Source: a virus. From it: a DNA stretch of 46,234 nucleotides. The position numbers and the translations under genes are program-made. This document shows positions 38,601 to 45,027 of the stretch, piece by piece. The stretch covers positions 1 through 46,234 of IMG/VR virus record IMGVR_UViG_3300036846_000897. One strand, 5' to 3'. The notes under the pieces are model-generated. The model did no database searches. It saw only the letters and a program-made list of their open reading frames with translations, and was not told the DNA's origin. Numbering within the stretch: the first letter of the stretch is position 1; every line of letters starts with the position of its first letter.

Positions 38601-39412
38601 TGACCGTCCCCACCCGCGCCGCCAGCGGCAACGTCATCGAGGACGTGATCACGCGTGGCGATCTCGCCAAGCTCAATCCCGAGGAGCGCACGCGGTATTA
38701 CGTGCAGCTGTGCCAGTCGCTCGGGCTCAACCCGCACACCCAGCCGTTCGCCTACATCACGCTGCAGGGCAAACTGTCGCTCTACGCCAAGCGCGACGCC
38801 GCCGATCAGCTGCGCAAAATTCATGGCATCTCGATCAGCATCATCAGCCAAGAGGTGCGCGACGATCTGCTGACGATCCACGTCAAGGCAATCGATCGCG
38901 ATGGCCGCAGCGACGAGGACCTCGGCGTCGTGCCGTTCTCGGCGGCGCTCAAGGGCGAGGTGCGTTCCAACGCAGTGATGAAGGCGATCACCAAGGCCAA
39001 GCGCCGGGTGACGTTGTCGATCAGCGGACTTGGCTTCCTCGACGAGAGCGAAGTCGACAGCGTGCCGGGCGCCCGTCGCCCGCCACCGCCGGCGCCCAAC
39101 GTGATGGAGCCGCCGCACGATCCCGAGACCGGAGAGATCATCGAGCAAGGTTCGCCGCCGACCCAAGTACCAACCTCGACACCGGCGGCGACGACCGCCT
39201 CGTCCGAAACCGAGAGCTACTCAACGACGGACGAGGCGGTCCCTGAGCACGAACTCACCCTCGACGAGGAGGCACGCCTGGCGGCGAGCCACGGCCGCGC
39301 AGCGTTCGAGGTGCTGTGGAAGCGGCTCAATTACGAGGAGCGCAGGTCGCTAAACCCGCTCATGGATGAGCTGGGCCGGTTAACGAGGGAGGCAGACAAC
39401 ACAAAACAATGA
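38600..39412 (+). CDS. Putative single-strand annealing protein (recombinase)
   Basis: Protein of 270 aa. The first 160 residues contain LNPEERTRYYVQLCQSLGLN, HTQPFAYITLQGKLSLYAK, RDAADQLRKIHG and KAITKAKRRVTLSISGLGFL. I recognise this as a phage recombination family in the annealase (RecT-like) class, though not classical RecT. The C-terminal 110 residues are Pro/Thr/Ser-rich and acidic. It follows the exonuclease, as exo/beta pairs do. GGGAGG precedes the ATG, which overlaps the upstream stop as TGATG. Function as annealase is inference from family and context. Confidence 0.65.
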   Translation: MTVPTRAASGNVIEDVITRGDLAKLNPEERTRYYVQLCQSLGLNPHTQPFAYITLQGKLSLYAKRDAADQLRKIHGISISIISQEVRDDLLTIHVKAIDRDGRSDEDLGVVPFSAALKGEVRSNAVMKAITKAKRRVTLSISGLGFLDESEVDSVPGARRPPPPAPNVMEPPHDPETGEIIEQGSPPTQVPTSTPAATTASSETESYSTTDEAVPEHELTLDEEARLAASHGRAAFEVLWKRLNYEERRSLNPLMDELGRLTREADNTKQ

Positions 39413-39487
39413 GGCATGGCATGGCATGACGAGGCTTGGCGGGGCACGGTCTGCCACGGCCGGGCGAAACGCGGTGAGGCCGGCATA
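39412..39487 (+). repeat. GGCNN pentad array 1
   Basis: Starting at the stop codon of the annealase gene the plus strand reads GAGGCATGGCATGGCATG..., a run of about 14 five-base units of the form GGCNN with some decay. It ends at GGCAT followed by the AT-rich ATTAACAAA (TTAACAAA at 39489-39496). The gap to the next gene contains only its ribosome site (GGGAG). Confidence 0.7.
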
Positions 39488-39512
39488 ATTAACAAACCAG
39501 GGAGTAACTGCT

Positions 39513-40385
39513 ATGGCAAAGAAGGCACTAAGGGGCAAAGTCGAGCGCATCGAAGTCAATGAGATACATGCGAGCCGGGTCCATTTCCATCTGTTGGGAA
39601 CGAGCCCGCTCATCTGCAACCGCTTCCAGCAGAAGGCCTGGCAAGAGTTGTTGTTGCCGAGCCTGAGCCGGAACCAGGCTGCGCTCGAACAATCGCTCAA
39701 GCACGATCCGTTCGCCGAGTTTCGTGGGTCAGTTTACAAGAACCGCGATCCTAAGACGAAGGCGCTGGTGCACATGCCGAACGGCGCCTTTCACAAGGCG
39801 ATCTGTCATGCCGCGCTCGACATACCCGGCGCAAAGAAAGCGCAGATCGAGCGCCTCACTAAGGTGGTCGATGTCAACATCGACTTGTTCGGCATTCCGA
39901 GCATCTTCTGCGCAATGGTGCGCAACAGCGATATCTCCCGGACACCCGATGTCCGCACACGCGCCATTTTCCAGGAGTGGGCGGTGGGGGTTACGGTGCA
40001 GTACATCACCGCCATCATCACCGAGCGCTCGGTGGTGAACCTCGCCGGCGCTTCCGGCAAGATCATCGGCGTCGGCGATTGGCGCTCGCAGAAGGGCGGC
40101 AACTTCGGCGCCTACGATGTCGTCGGTGCCGACAACGCGGACTGGAACCGGATCGTAAAGACGCAGGGCCGCGTCGCCCAGCAGAAGGCGTTCGCCACGC
40201 CGATCTTCTACGACGAGGAAACCGAGGAACTGCTGGTTTGGTTCGAACAGGAAATCCAGCGTCGCGAGGCGATGGGTAAGACCGAGGCCGGCCGTAAGCG
40301 CAACGGCAGCAAGCCGCCGAAGGGCGTCACGATCCACCGCACGCGCGGCAAGCCCGGCGATGAAGATTATCTCGGAGCACAATGA
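39513..40385 (+). CDS. Conserved phage protein of unknown function
   Basis: Protein of 290 aa. Segments SRVHFHLLGTSPLICNRFQQ, RNSDISRTPDVRTRAIFQEW and KIIGVGDWRSQKGGNFGAYD belong to a widespread phage family with no established role. The Gly-rich GVGDWRSQKGGNFG loop after a ferredoxin-like alternation recalls RAMP/Cas7-type folds, but this is only a visual likeness. It lies between the two GGCNN arrays together with the next gene, and next to the recombination genes. The start is ATG 39513 with GGGAG upstream. Confidence 0.75.
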   Translation: MAKKALRGKVERIEVNEIHASRVHFHLLGTSPLICNRFQQKAWQELLLPSLSRNQAALEQSLKHDPFAEFRGSVYKNRDPKTKALVHMPNGAFHKAICHAALDIPGAKKAQIERLTKVVDVNIDLFGIPSIFCAMVRNSDISRTPDVRTRAIFQEWAVGVTVQYITAIITERSVVNLAGASGKIIGVGDWRSQKGGNFGAYDVVGADNADWNRIVKTQGRVAQQKAFATPIFYDEETEELLVWFEQEIQRREAMGKTEAGRKRNGSKPPKGVTIHRTRGKPGDEDYLGAQ

Positions 40386-40882
40386 TGACGTCACACCGTG
40401 AAGACCAGATCAAGGCAATCCTCGAAGACATTCGAGCGGAGAACGGCGGCCGGCTGACACGCCAGGCCGTCCTCGCCTACGCGAGCGCCAACAAGAAGAG
40501 CGTGCTCGGCAAGATGTTCGATTGGAACAAGGAAAGAGCCGCGACTGCACATTGGCTCGACCGCGCCCAGGAGATCATCTCGCGATACGTCACGGTCATC
40601 GTCGTCGACGAGACCATGAAAATTAGGGTGCCGTATTATGTCAGCGATCCGACGGCGAAGTCGAACGAGGGTGGCTATGTCGCGACGATGGGCCGACATA
40701 GCCGCGGCGATGCCACCGTGATCGTCACCAACGAACTCGACCGCATCGTCAGCGCGATCGAGCGCGCGCGTGGCATTGCACATGCGCTTGACCAGCAGCA
40801 CCGCGGCCTGTCGGCAAGGCTGCAGGGGATGCTGGAGGAGGCGGTAACGCTGAAAGACTGGCTCGGGGGCATAGCGGCGTAG
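40382..40882 (+). CDS. Conserved phage protein, partner of the 290-aa gene
   Basis: Protein of 166 aa: EDQIKAILEDIRAENGGRLT then VLAYASANKKSVLGKMFDWN and ATAHWLDRAQEIISRY. A beta strand pair follows (VTVIVVDETMKIRVPYYVSD) with a C-terminal helical end. The SVLGKMFDWN...AxxxxLxxAxxIISRY pattern is conserved in phage proteins from recombination/replication regions. It overlaps the upstream gene as ATGA and is followed immediately by pentad array 2. Confidence 0.7.
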   Translation: MMTSHREDQIKAILEDIRAENGGRLTRQAVLAYASANKKSVLGKMFDWNKERAATAHWLDRAQEIISRYVTVIVVDETMKIRVPYYVSDPTAKSNEGGYVATMGRHSRGDATVIVTNELDRIVSAIERARGIAHALDQQHRGLSARLQGMLEEAVTLKDWLGGIAA

Positions 40883-41350
40883 GCGAGGCAGGCATGGCTG
40901 GGCGAGGCGCGGCGAGGCACTGCGAGGCGTGGCCGGGCCGGGCGAGGCAGGCGGGGCATGGCACGGCGCGGCATGGCACGGCGGGAATTGGCGGGGCAAG
41001 GCCCGGCGGGACCTGGCAGGCCTGGATGGCAAGGCCAGCTACGACGGGGCCAGGCGAGGCGAGGCAGGCCCGGATTGACTGAGCATGGCCCGTCCCGGCG
41101 GGGCTGGATCGGGCAAGGCAGGCACGGGCTGGCCCGGCGCGGCTTGGTTTGGCGGGGCGTGGCGAGGCAGGCACGGCGGGGCAAGGCAAGGCGAGGCATG
41201 GCCGGGCGGAGCGCGGCTAGGCGGGGCCGGCAACTCTCGGCAAGACTGGTCCTGACGAGGCGTGGCGAAGCAGGCAAGGCATGGCCTGATGCGGCTGGGC
41301 AAGACGCAGCACGGCACGGCGGGGCTTGGCGCGGCGGGGCAGGCAGGCAA
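40883..41350 (+). repeat. GGCNN pentad array 2 (about 470 bp)
   Basis: From the stop of the 166-aa gene the plus strand is built of five-base units GGCNN in which GGC is kept and NN varies, for example GGCAT GGCAC GGCGC GGCAT. Some units are shortened to GGCA and others have single substitutions. The strand is strongly G-rich over C. It ends at GGCAAATC before TTAACAAAGTGTTAA (41354-41368). Open frames here on both strands are by-products of the repeat. No gene is seen up to 41390. Confidence 0.85.
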
Positions 41351-41389
41351 ATCTTAACAAAGTGTTAATAATTATTTGGATATGCTAAA

Positions 41390-41821
41390 ATGGCATCGCG
41401 GGAACTTCCCTTGTATTGCACCGAAGAGCAGATCGCCGAGTTCGTCCTGGGCCCCGGCCGCCTGCGCGACTGGAAGGATCGCGTCAGGATGTTGGAGCGC
41501 GTTGGCCTGCCGCAGTCTGATCCGGTGATGGGTGGCCGCTACCGGCCGGCTGTCGAGCGGTTCTTTCAGCGGCGCAACGGCCTCACCACAGAAGCGGCCC
41601 CGCGGGTGAAGCCTGATCAACCGGAAAAATGGAAAACCGAATGTCCAGAGTCACCGACCTCCACCGCGACCTCGCCCCCGGCGATGCCCCCGGACTCGAA
41701 TGGAAGTCCCGAGCCAGCGGCAAGCGTGTCCCATATTGGATTGCACCGCGCGCAGCGAAAGCCAAAGGCTTCACCCCAAAAACCATCCAGCTCGACCCCG
41801 ACGCCACCCCGGTCGAGCTAG
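41390..41821 (+). CDS. Putative excisionase-like winged-helix protein
   Basis: Protein of 143 aa; only the first 70 or so residues look folded: PLYCTEEQIAEFVLGPGRLR, WKDRVRMLERVGLPQSDPVM, GGRYRPAVERFFQRRNGL. That pattern is what I recall for small proteins just upstream of rhizobial prophage integrases and could act as excisionase. The rest is Pro/Ser/Thr-rich and overlaps the integrase gene by 193 nt in another frame. TTAACA-AAG-TGTTAA (41354-41368) lies upstream and may be a regulator site. Confidence 0.65.
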   Translation: MASRELPLYCTEEQIAEFVLGPGRLRDWKDRVRMLERVGLPQSDPVMGGRYRPAVERFFQRRNGLTTEAAPRVKPDQPEKWKTECPESPTSTATSPPAMPPDSNGSPEPAASVSHIGLHRAQRKPKASPQKPSSSTPTPPRSS

Positions 41822-42957
41822 CCGCGGCCTGCCGGGTATGGCAGGCGCAGGCCCTGGAGTTCATCACTCACGGGCCACAGGACGATCGAGGCGCATTCGA
41901 CGGCACCCTGCGCTGGCTCATCAACACCTACCAGACCGATCGCATCAGCCCCTACAACACGAACTGCAAGTGGAACACCCAGCAGGTGCAGACCACCTAC
42001 CTGCGCGTCCTCTCCCAGCAGATCGGCATGCGTCAGATCGCCGACGTCACCGGCGCCGACATACGGGATTGGTACGACCACTTCCGTGAGCCCAAACAGC
42101 CGGGCGGGCGCGAGCGCATCGGCTACTCCAACCAGCTGATGTCGACGCTGCGCGCCGTGCTTCGCTTCGGCATCATCGCCGAGCCGCGGGCGCGCGAGGA
42201 GTGCGTCCGGCTTGCTGGCAAGGAGCAGGGCATCCTGTCGTTCATGCGGTTCGAGATCGGCGAGGCACGCACCACCGAGGTGACCGCCGACATGGTCGAC
42301 GCCTTCCGCGCCGAAGCTCACTCCCAGGGTTATCCGTCGATCGCGCTAGCGACTGCGATCCAGTTCGAGACGGCGCTGCGGCAGGCCGACGTCATCGGCC
42401 AGTGGGAGCCGCTCAAGAAGGGCGAGGTCAACGAGCACCAGACCGCCCTGGTCCGGCACTATCACCGCTGGACGACCGGCCTGCTGTGGGGCGAGCACGT
42501 CAGCGCCGACCTCGTGATGATCAAGCCGACCTCGAAGTCAGGGCGCACGAAGAAGGCGGTGTCGGACTGGACGCTGTGTCCGATGATCATGGAGGAACTC
42601 GAGCATGTCCCGCCCGAGCAGCGCATCGGGCCGGTCGTCGTCCACTCCGGGCCGCACTTCGTCACCGGCCCGTGGCGCCGGTTGGCGTTCTGGCGACAGT
42701 GGAAAAAGATTGCCGCCGAGTGCGAGAAGACCGACCCGCGATGGAAGGGCGTCCAGAGCATGGACATGCGGTCGGGTGCGATCACCGAGGCGACCGAGGG
42801 TGTCGACGCCGACGGCATCGAGTTTGCCAACGTGCAGAAGGTGCTCGGCACCCATGCGGCGCGGCAGATGACGCAGCGTTACGCCCGCGGCACGCTCGAC
42901 AAGGCGCGGGCCATCCAGGCGCGTCGGGTTGCAACTCGGAAGAGGCCCCAATCATGA
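41629..42957 (+). CDS. int: Tyrosine-family site-specific integrase
   Basis: Protein of 442 aa (438 if started at ATG 41641, MSRVTDLHRD, which I favour). The N-terminal part has the SGKRVPYWIAPRAAKAKGF segment of rhizobial integrases; a core-binding region follows. Catalytic residues seen are Arg251 (TALRQAD), Arg381 (SMDMRSGAITEAT), His409 (LGTHAARQM) and nucleophile Tyr418 (TQRYAR). The first His of the HxxR box is replaced by Met378, as I recall for some relatives in Rhizobiales. It would integrate the phage at attP, most likely the site at 43392-43544. Confidence 0.88.
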   Translation: MENRMSRVTDLHRDLAPGDAPGLEWKSRASGKRVPYWIAPRAAKAKGFTPKTIQLDPDATPVELAAACRVWQAQALEFITHGPQDDRGAFDGTLRWLINTYQTDRISPYNTNCKWNTQQVQTTYLRVLSQQIGMRQIADVTGADIRDWYDHFREPKQPGGRERIGYSNQLMSTLRAVLRFGIIAEPRAREECVRLAGKEQGILSFMRFEIGEARTTEVTADMVDAFRAEAHSQGYPSIALATAIQFETALRQADVIGQWEPLKKGEVNEHQTALVRHYHRWTTGLLWGEHVSADLVMIKPTSKSGRTKKAVSDWTLCPMIMEELEHVPPEQRIGPVVVHSGPHFVTGPWRRLAFWRQWKKIAAECEKTDPRWKGVQSMDMRSGAITEATEGVDADGIEFANVQKVLGTHAARQMTQRYARGTLDKARAIQARRVATRKRPQS

Positions 42958-43397
42958 CTGAGATAATGAGCGCCTTCGAGATCGGCTATCTTGTTCTTCG
43001 CGGCAAGCGCCAGGACGATGACGAGCGCGACTGGTTCTATCACTGCGAGGTGGTCAATCATCCGTTCGTGATAGTCCACTCCGAAGGCAGAACCTGCAGC
43101 TGCGTCACGCTGGACTTGATCGGGCAGGACTACAGACTGCATCCAATTGCAGCCTTCCAAATTCGCGATCTGCTGTTGGAACATCGCGCAAAGACAGTTC
43201 TGCTGGGCTGCTGGCCCACAGGCAACGATCCGGCTGTGCTGGTGAGCGGCATGGTTTCGAAAGCTCAGGCTGAGCCGATTGCCCGGCGCATGGTCCAGCT
43301 CGCGTCAAACCCAAAATTTCAGGTGAAGTGGGATGACGCGATGATGAAGATGATGGTTGCAATTCGAAAGAACACAACAGGTACCCCAAAAACGTAG
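42954..43397 (+). CDS. Hypothetical protein between integrase and attP
   Basis: Protein of 147 aa beginning MTEIMSAFEIGYLVLRGKRQ, soluble, with a Cys pair (GRTCSCVTLD) and a mixed alpha/beta sequence, ending KWDDAMMKMMVAIRKNTTG. The ATG overlaps the integrase stop as ATGA, so it is co-expressed. Its stop codon lies in the first palindrome of the attP region. No family recognised. Confidence 0.6.
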   Translation: MTEIMSAFEIGYLVLRGKRQDDDERDWFYHCEVVNHPFVIVHSEGRTCSCVTLDLIGQDYRLHPIAAFQIRDLLLEHRAKTVLLGCWPTGNDPAVLVSGMVSKAQAEPIARRMVQLASNPKFQVKWDDAMMKMMVAIRKNTTGTPKT

Positions 43398-43544
43398 GAG
43401 TCCTACGTGCGTCCTACGCGTCCTACGGGCCCATTGAAATCATTAGAGAAATTGGCCAGAAATTATCCGTTCCACCAACCTTAAGCAACTGATTTCATTG
43501 GCACCCGTAGGACGGCGTTTTCGGTGCGTTCACGGAGCGTAGGA
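43392..43544. other. Probable attP region with six heptamer sites
   Basis: Six copies of TCCTACG or its complement CGTAGGA: three direct (43401, 43412, 43421) and three inverted (43393, 43506, 43538). The first two form the 17-bp palindrome ACGTAGGAGTCCTACGT. Two related inverted arms flank a roughly 47-bp centre: 43419-43442 (starts CGTCCTACGGG, ends TTGAAATCA) and 43490-43514. This is the layout of integrase arm sites around a core, 430-590 bp after int. The core presumably lies in 43443-43489. The remaining 43545-43678 shows nothing recognisable. Confidence 0.55.
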
Positions 43545-43678
43545 TGGGACGGAAGGGTTAAAGTTTCCCTTCTGTTCCAACAAATTTGGATGACGGAATT
43601 ACCAGCGGGGCATAGGCTTGGGCCATGCAAGACAGCTCACCATCATCCCGGCGAAGGCCGGCGAAGGAGCCTGGAAAT

Positions 43679-43915
43679 ATGACTGAGCGACACGCATGGT
43701 TACGCAAGGCGCTGATTGATCGCGGCTTCACTGCGGCCGACTTGGCGCGCGCCTGGGGCTGGGATGACGCGGTGACCCATCGCTACATCAAGATCGGCAC
43801 GCCCAAGATCACGGTCTATCGCCTCAACAAGCTTTCCGATCTCCTCGACATGCCGGAGACCGAGTTGCTGGCACGCCTGAGCGAACGGCCACTCCCCGCC
43901 ATGGACACGTCGTGA
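43679..43915 (+). CDS. Small HTH DNA-binding protein
   Basis: Protein of 78 aa with an XRE-like helix-turn-helix: MTERHAWLRKALIDRGFTAA, DLARAWGWDDAVTHRYIKIG, then LNKLSDLLDMPETELLARLS. Started at ATG 43679 with GGAG upstream; the longer frame adds 18 unlikely residues. It resembles repressors of modest size and may regulate excision or the downstream genes. Stop overlaps the next start. Confidence 0.65.
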   Translation: MTERHAWLRKALIDRGFTAADLARAWGWDDAVTHRYIKIGTPKITVYRLNKLSDLLDMPETELLARLSERPLPAMDTS

Positions 43916-44118
43916 TGCCCGTCGGTCCCGGCAAGTACGACGACCTCGCCACCCTCGTCCGCGAGACCACCAACGCTCAGGCGGTCGTGCTGATCATCGT
44001 CGAGGGCGATAGGGGCAGCGGCTTCTCCGTGCAGGCCCTGCCACCCTTTGTCGATGGCGGCACCCTGGTAAAGCTGTTGCGCGACATGGCCGACCAGATC
44101 GAGGAGGTGTCGCCGTGA
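43912..44118 (+). CDS. Conserved small phage protein
   Basis: Protein of 68 aa: MPVGPGKYDDLATLVRETTN, AQAVVLIIVEGDRGSGFSVQ, then VKLLRDMADQIEE. This is a family I recall as common in rhizobial phages (GPGKYDDL...V.E.T.A...VLIV..G..GSGFS.Q) with unknown function. A GTG at 43912 or ATG at 43915 begins it; both overlap the previous stop. Confidence 0.7.
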   Translation: MMPVGPGKYDDLATLVRETTNAQAVVLIIVEGDRGSGFSVQALPPFVDGGTLVKLLRDMADQIEEVSP

Positions 44119-44435
44119 CCGACCTCGGCCTCTACATCCTCGACGGCAAGACGCCGAAGCCGGTGAGCGACTTCCACGTGTGGGGGCGCTGGATGGCGAA
44201 GACCGACCGCCACGTCGCGCAGACCACGCTCACCAACGGCTCCTGGGTGAGCACGGTGTTCCTCGGCATGGAGCACGTCCATGGCCTATTCGAGACGATG
44301 ATCTTCGGCGGCGAGCACGACCAGTATCAGGCGCGCTGCTGGACCTGGGACGAGGCCGAGCTGATGCACGCCGAGGCGGTGCAGGTCGCTTACTCCGGGC
44401 GTGATCTCAAGAAGCTGTTTGCACAGGTGTTGTGA
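44115..44435 (+). CDS. Conserved phage protein
   Basis: Protein of 106 aa: MTDLGLYILDGKTPKPVSDF, WMAKTDRHVAQTTL and GLFETMIFGGEHDQYQARCW, TWDEAELMHAEAVQ. I recall the ETMIFGGxHD...R..TWxEAxxxHxxAV pattern from many rhizobial phages, without a known role. GTG start overlapping the upstream stop (GTGA). Probably an operon with the 68-aa gene. Confidence 0.7.
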   Translation: MTDLGLYILDGKTPKPVSDFHVWGRWMAKTDRHVAQTTLTNGSWVSTVFLGMEHVHGLFETMIFGGEHDQYQARCWTWDEAELMHAEAVQVAYSGRDLKKLFAQVL

Positions 44436-44605
44436 TGAATTGGCTTTTCACCCGGCCCTGGTATGTGCGCGCATTTATCGGCACGATCCTCGGCGGCATC
44501 TTTTTCATCGGCATCGGTGAAACCGGCCGGGCGTTATTGGGCAAGGACAGTCTGTGGGACTATCTAGCGCCACATCGGGACGTGAACCCCGGCGAGGGCG
44601 AGTAG
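44435..44605 (+). CDS. 56-aa membrane protein
   Basis: Protein of 56 aa starting at the ATG that overlaps the upstream stop (TGATG). MNWLFTRPWYVRAFIGTILG then GIFFIGIGETGRALLGKDSL: one membrane helix at about 13-28 and a short polar tail. It converges with the holin-like gene and overlaps its 3' end by 42 nt. No ribosome site is apparent, consistent with translational coupling. Unknown function. Confidence 0.5.
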   Translation: MNWLFTRPWYVRAFIGTILGGIFFIGIGETGRALLGKDSLWDYLAPHRDVNPGEGE

Positions 44606-44776
44606 CTGGATGATCACGTAGATCACGATCACCGCCAGCAGGATCGCGAGTAGCACCCGCACGATGGTGGCGAACGGCTCGCCCATCGGGACGAGAGGCA
44701 GCAATTGCTGGATGCCCCACCACACCACACCGAGCAGGACGAGCAGCAGGATGAGGCCGATCACTGCGCCGATCAT
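44564..44776 (-). CDS. Holin-like two-helix membrane protein
   Basis: Protein of 70 aa with two membrane helices (MIGAVIGLILLLVLLGVVWW and IVRVLLAILLAVIVIYVIIQ) joined by a short turn (LLPLVPMGEPF). Small size, two helices and position beside the endolysin gene suggest a class II holin. GGAG lies 7 nt before the ATG at 44776; the frame extends nine codons further upstream without a ribosome site. Last gene of the late lysis module. Confidence 0.65.
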   Translation of the reverse strand: MIGAVIGLILLLVLLGVVWWGIQQLLPLVPMGEPFATIVRVLLAILLAVIVIYVIIQLLALAGVHVPMWR

Positions 44777-45027
44777 GGTGGCTTCTCCTTCGTGTCCGGG
44801 CAACCGATGGCGCGCTGCTGCAGCAGCGCGTGGATGGCGTTTGAATTGTCCAGTATCTGCGTCACCAGCTGGTTGCGACTGACCGCAGCGCTTTGCAGCG
44901 CGTAGTAGATGAAGAACAGCAAGGCCATGTTGGCAACGATGAGCGCCAGCACTGCGGGCTGGGTTTTCATGACCTCGAAGAAACTTCGCGCGGTCTGGCC
45001 GATCTCTTCGCTGGGTCCAGGGGTCAT
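44773..45027 (-). CDS. Single-pass membrane protein of the lysis cassette
   Basis: Protein of 84 aa: TPGPSEEIGQTARSFFEVMK, then one membrane helix (AVLALIVANMALLFFIYYAL) and a C-terminal polar part ending QQRAIGCPDTKEKPP. It overlaps the endolysin stop as ATGA and the holin-like start by 4 nt. The topology (short N-tail, one helix, exposed C-terminus) could suit a holin, holin inhibitor or inner spanin. No lipobox is seen here or in an overlapping frame, so a spanin pair is not supported. Confidence 0.6.
   Translation of the reverse strand: MTPGPSEEIGQTARSFFEVMKTQPAVLALIVANMALLFFIYYALQSAAVSRNQLVTQILDNSNAIHALLQQRAIGCPDTKEKPP

Noticed and set aside
40883-41350. CRISPR array
   Set aside because: No 25-40-bp repeats separated by unique spacers; the period is 5 bp and no cas genes are present.
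40675-41368. Open frames on both strands across the GGCNN array
   Set aside because: They exist because the repeat lacks stop codons; the proteins are low-complexity pentapeptide-like strings without ribosome sites.
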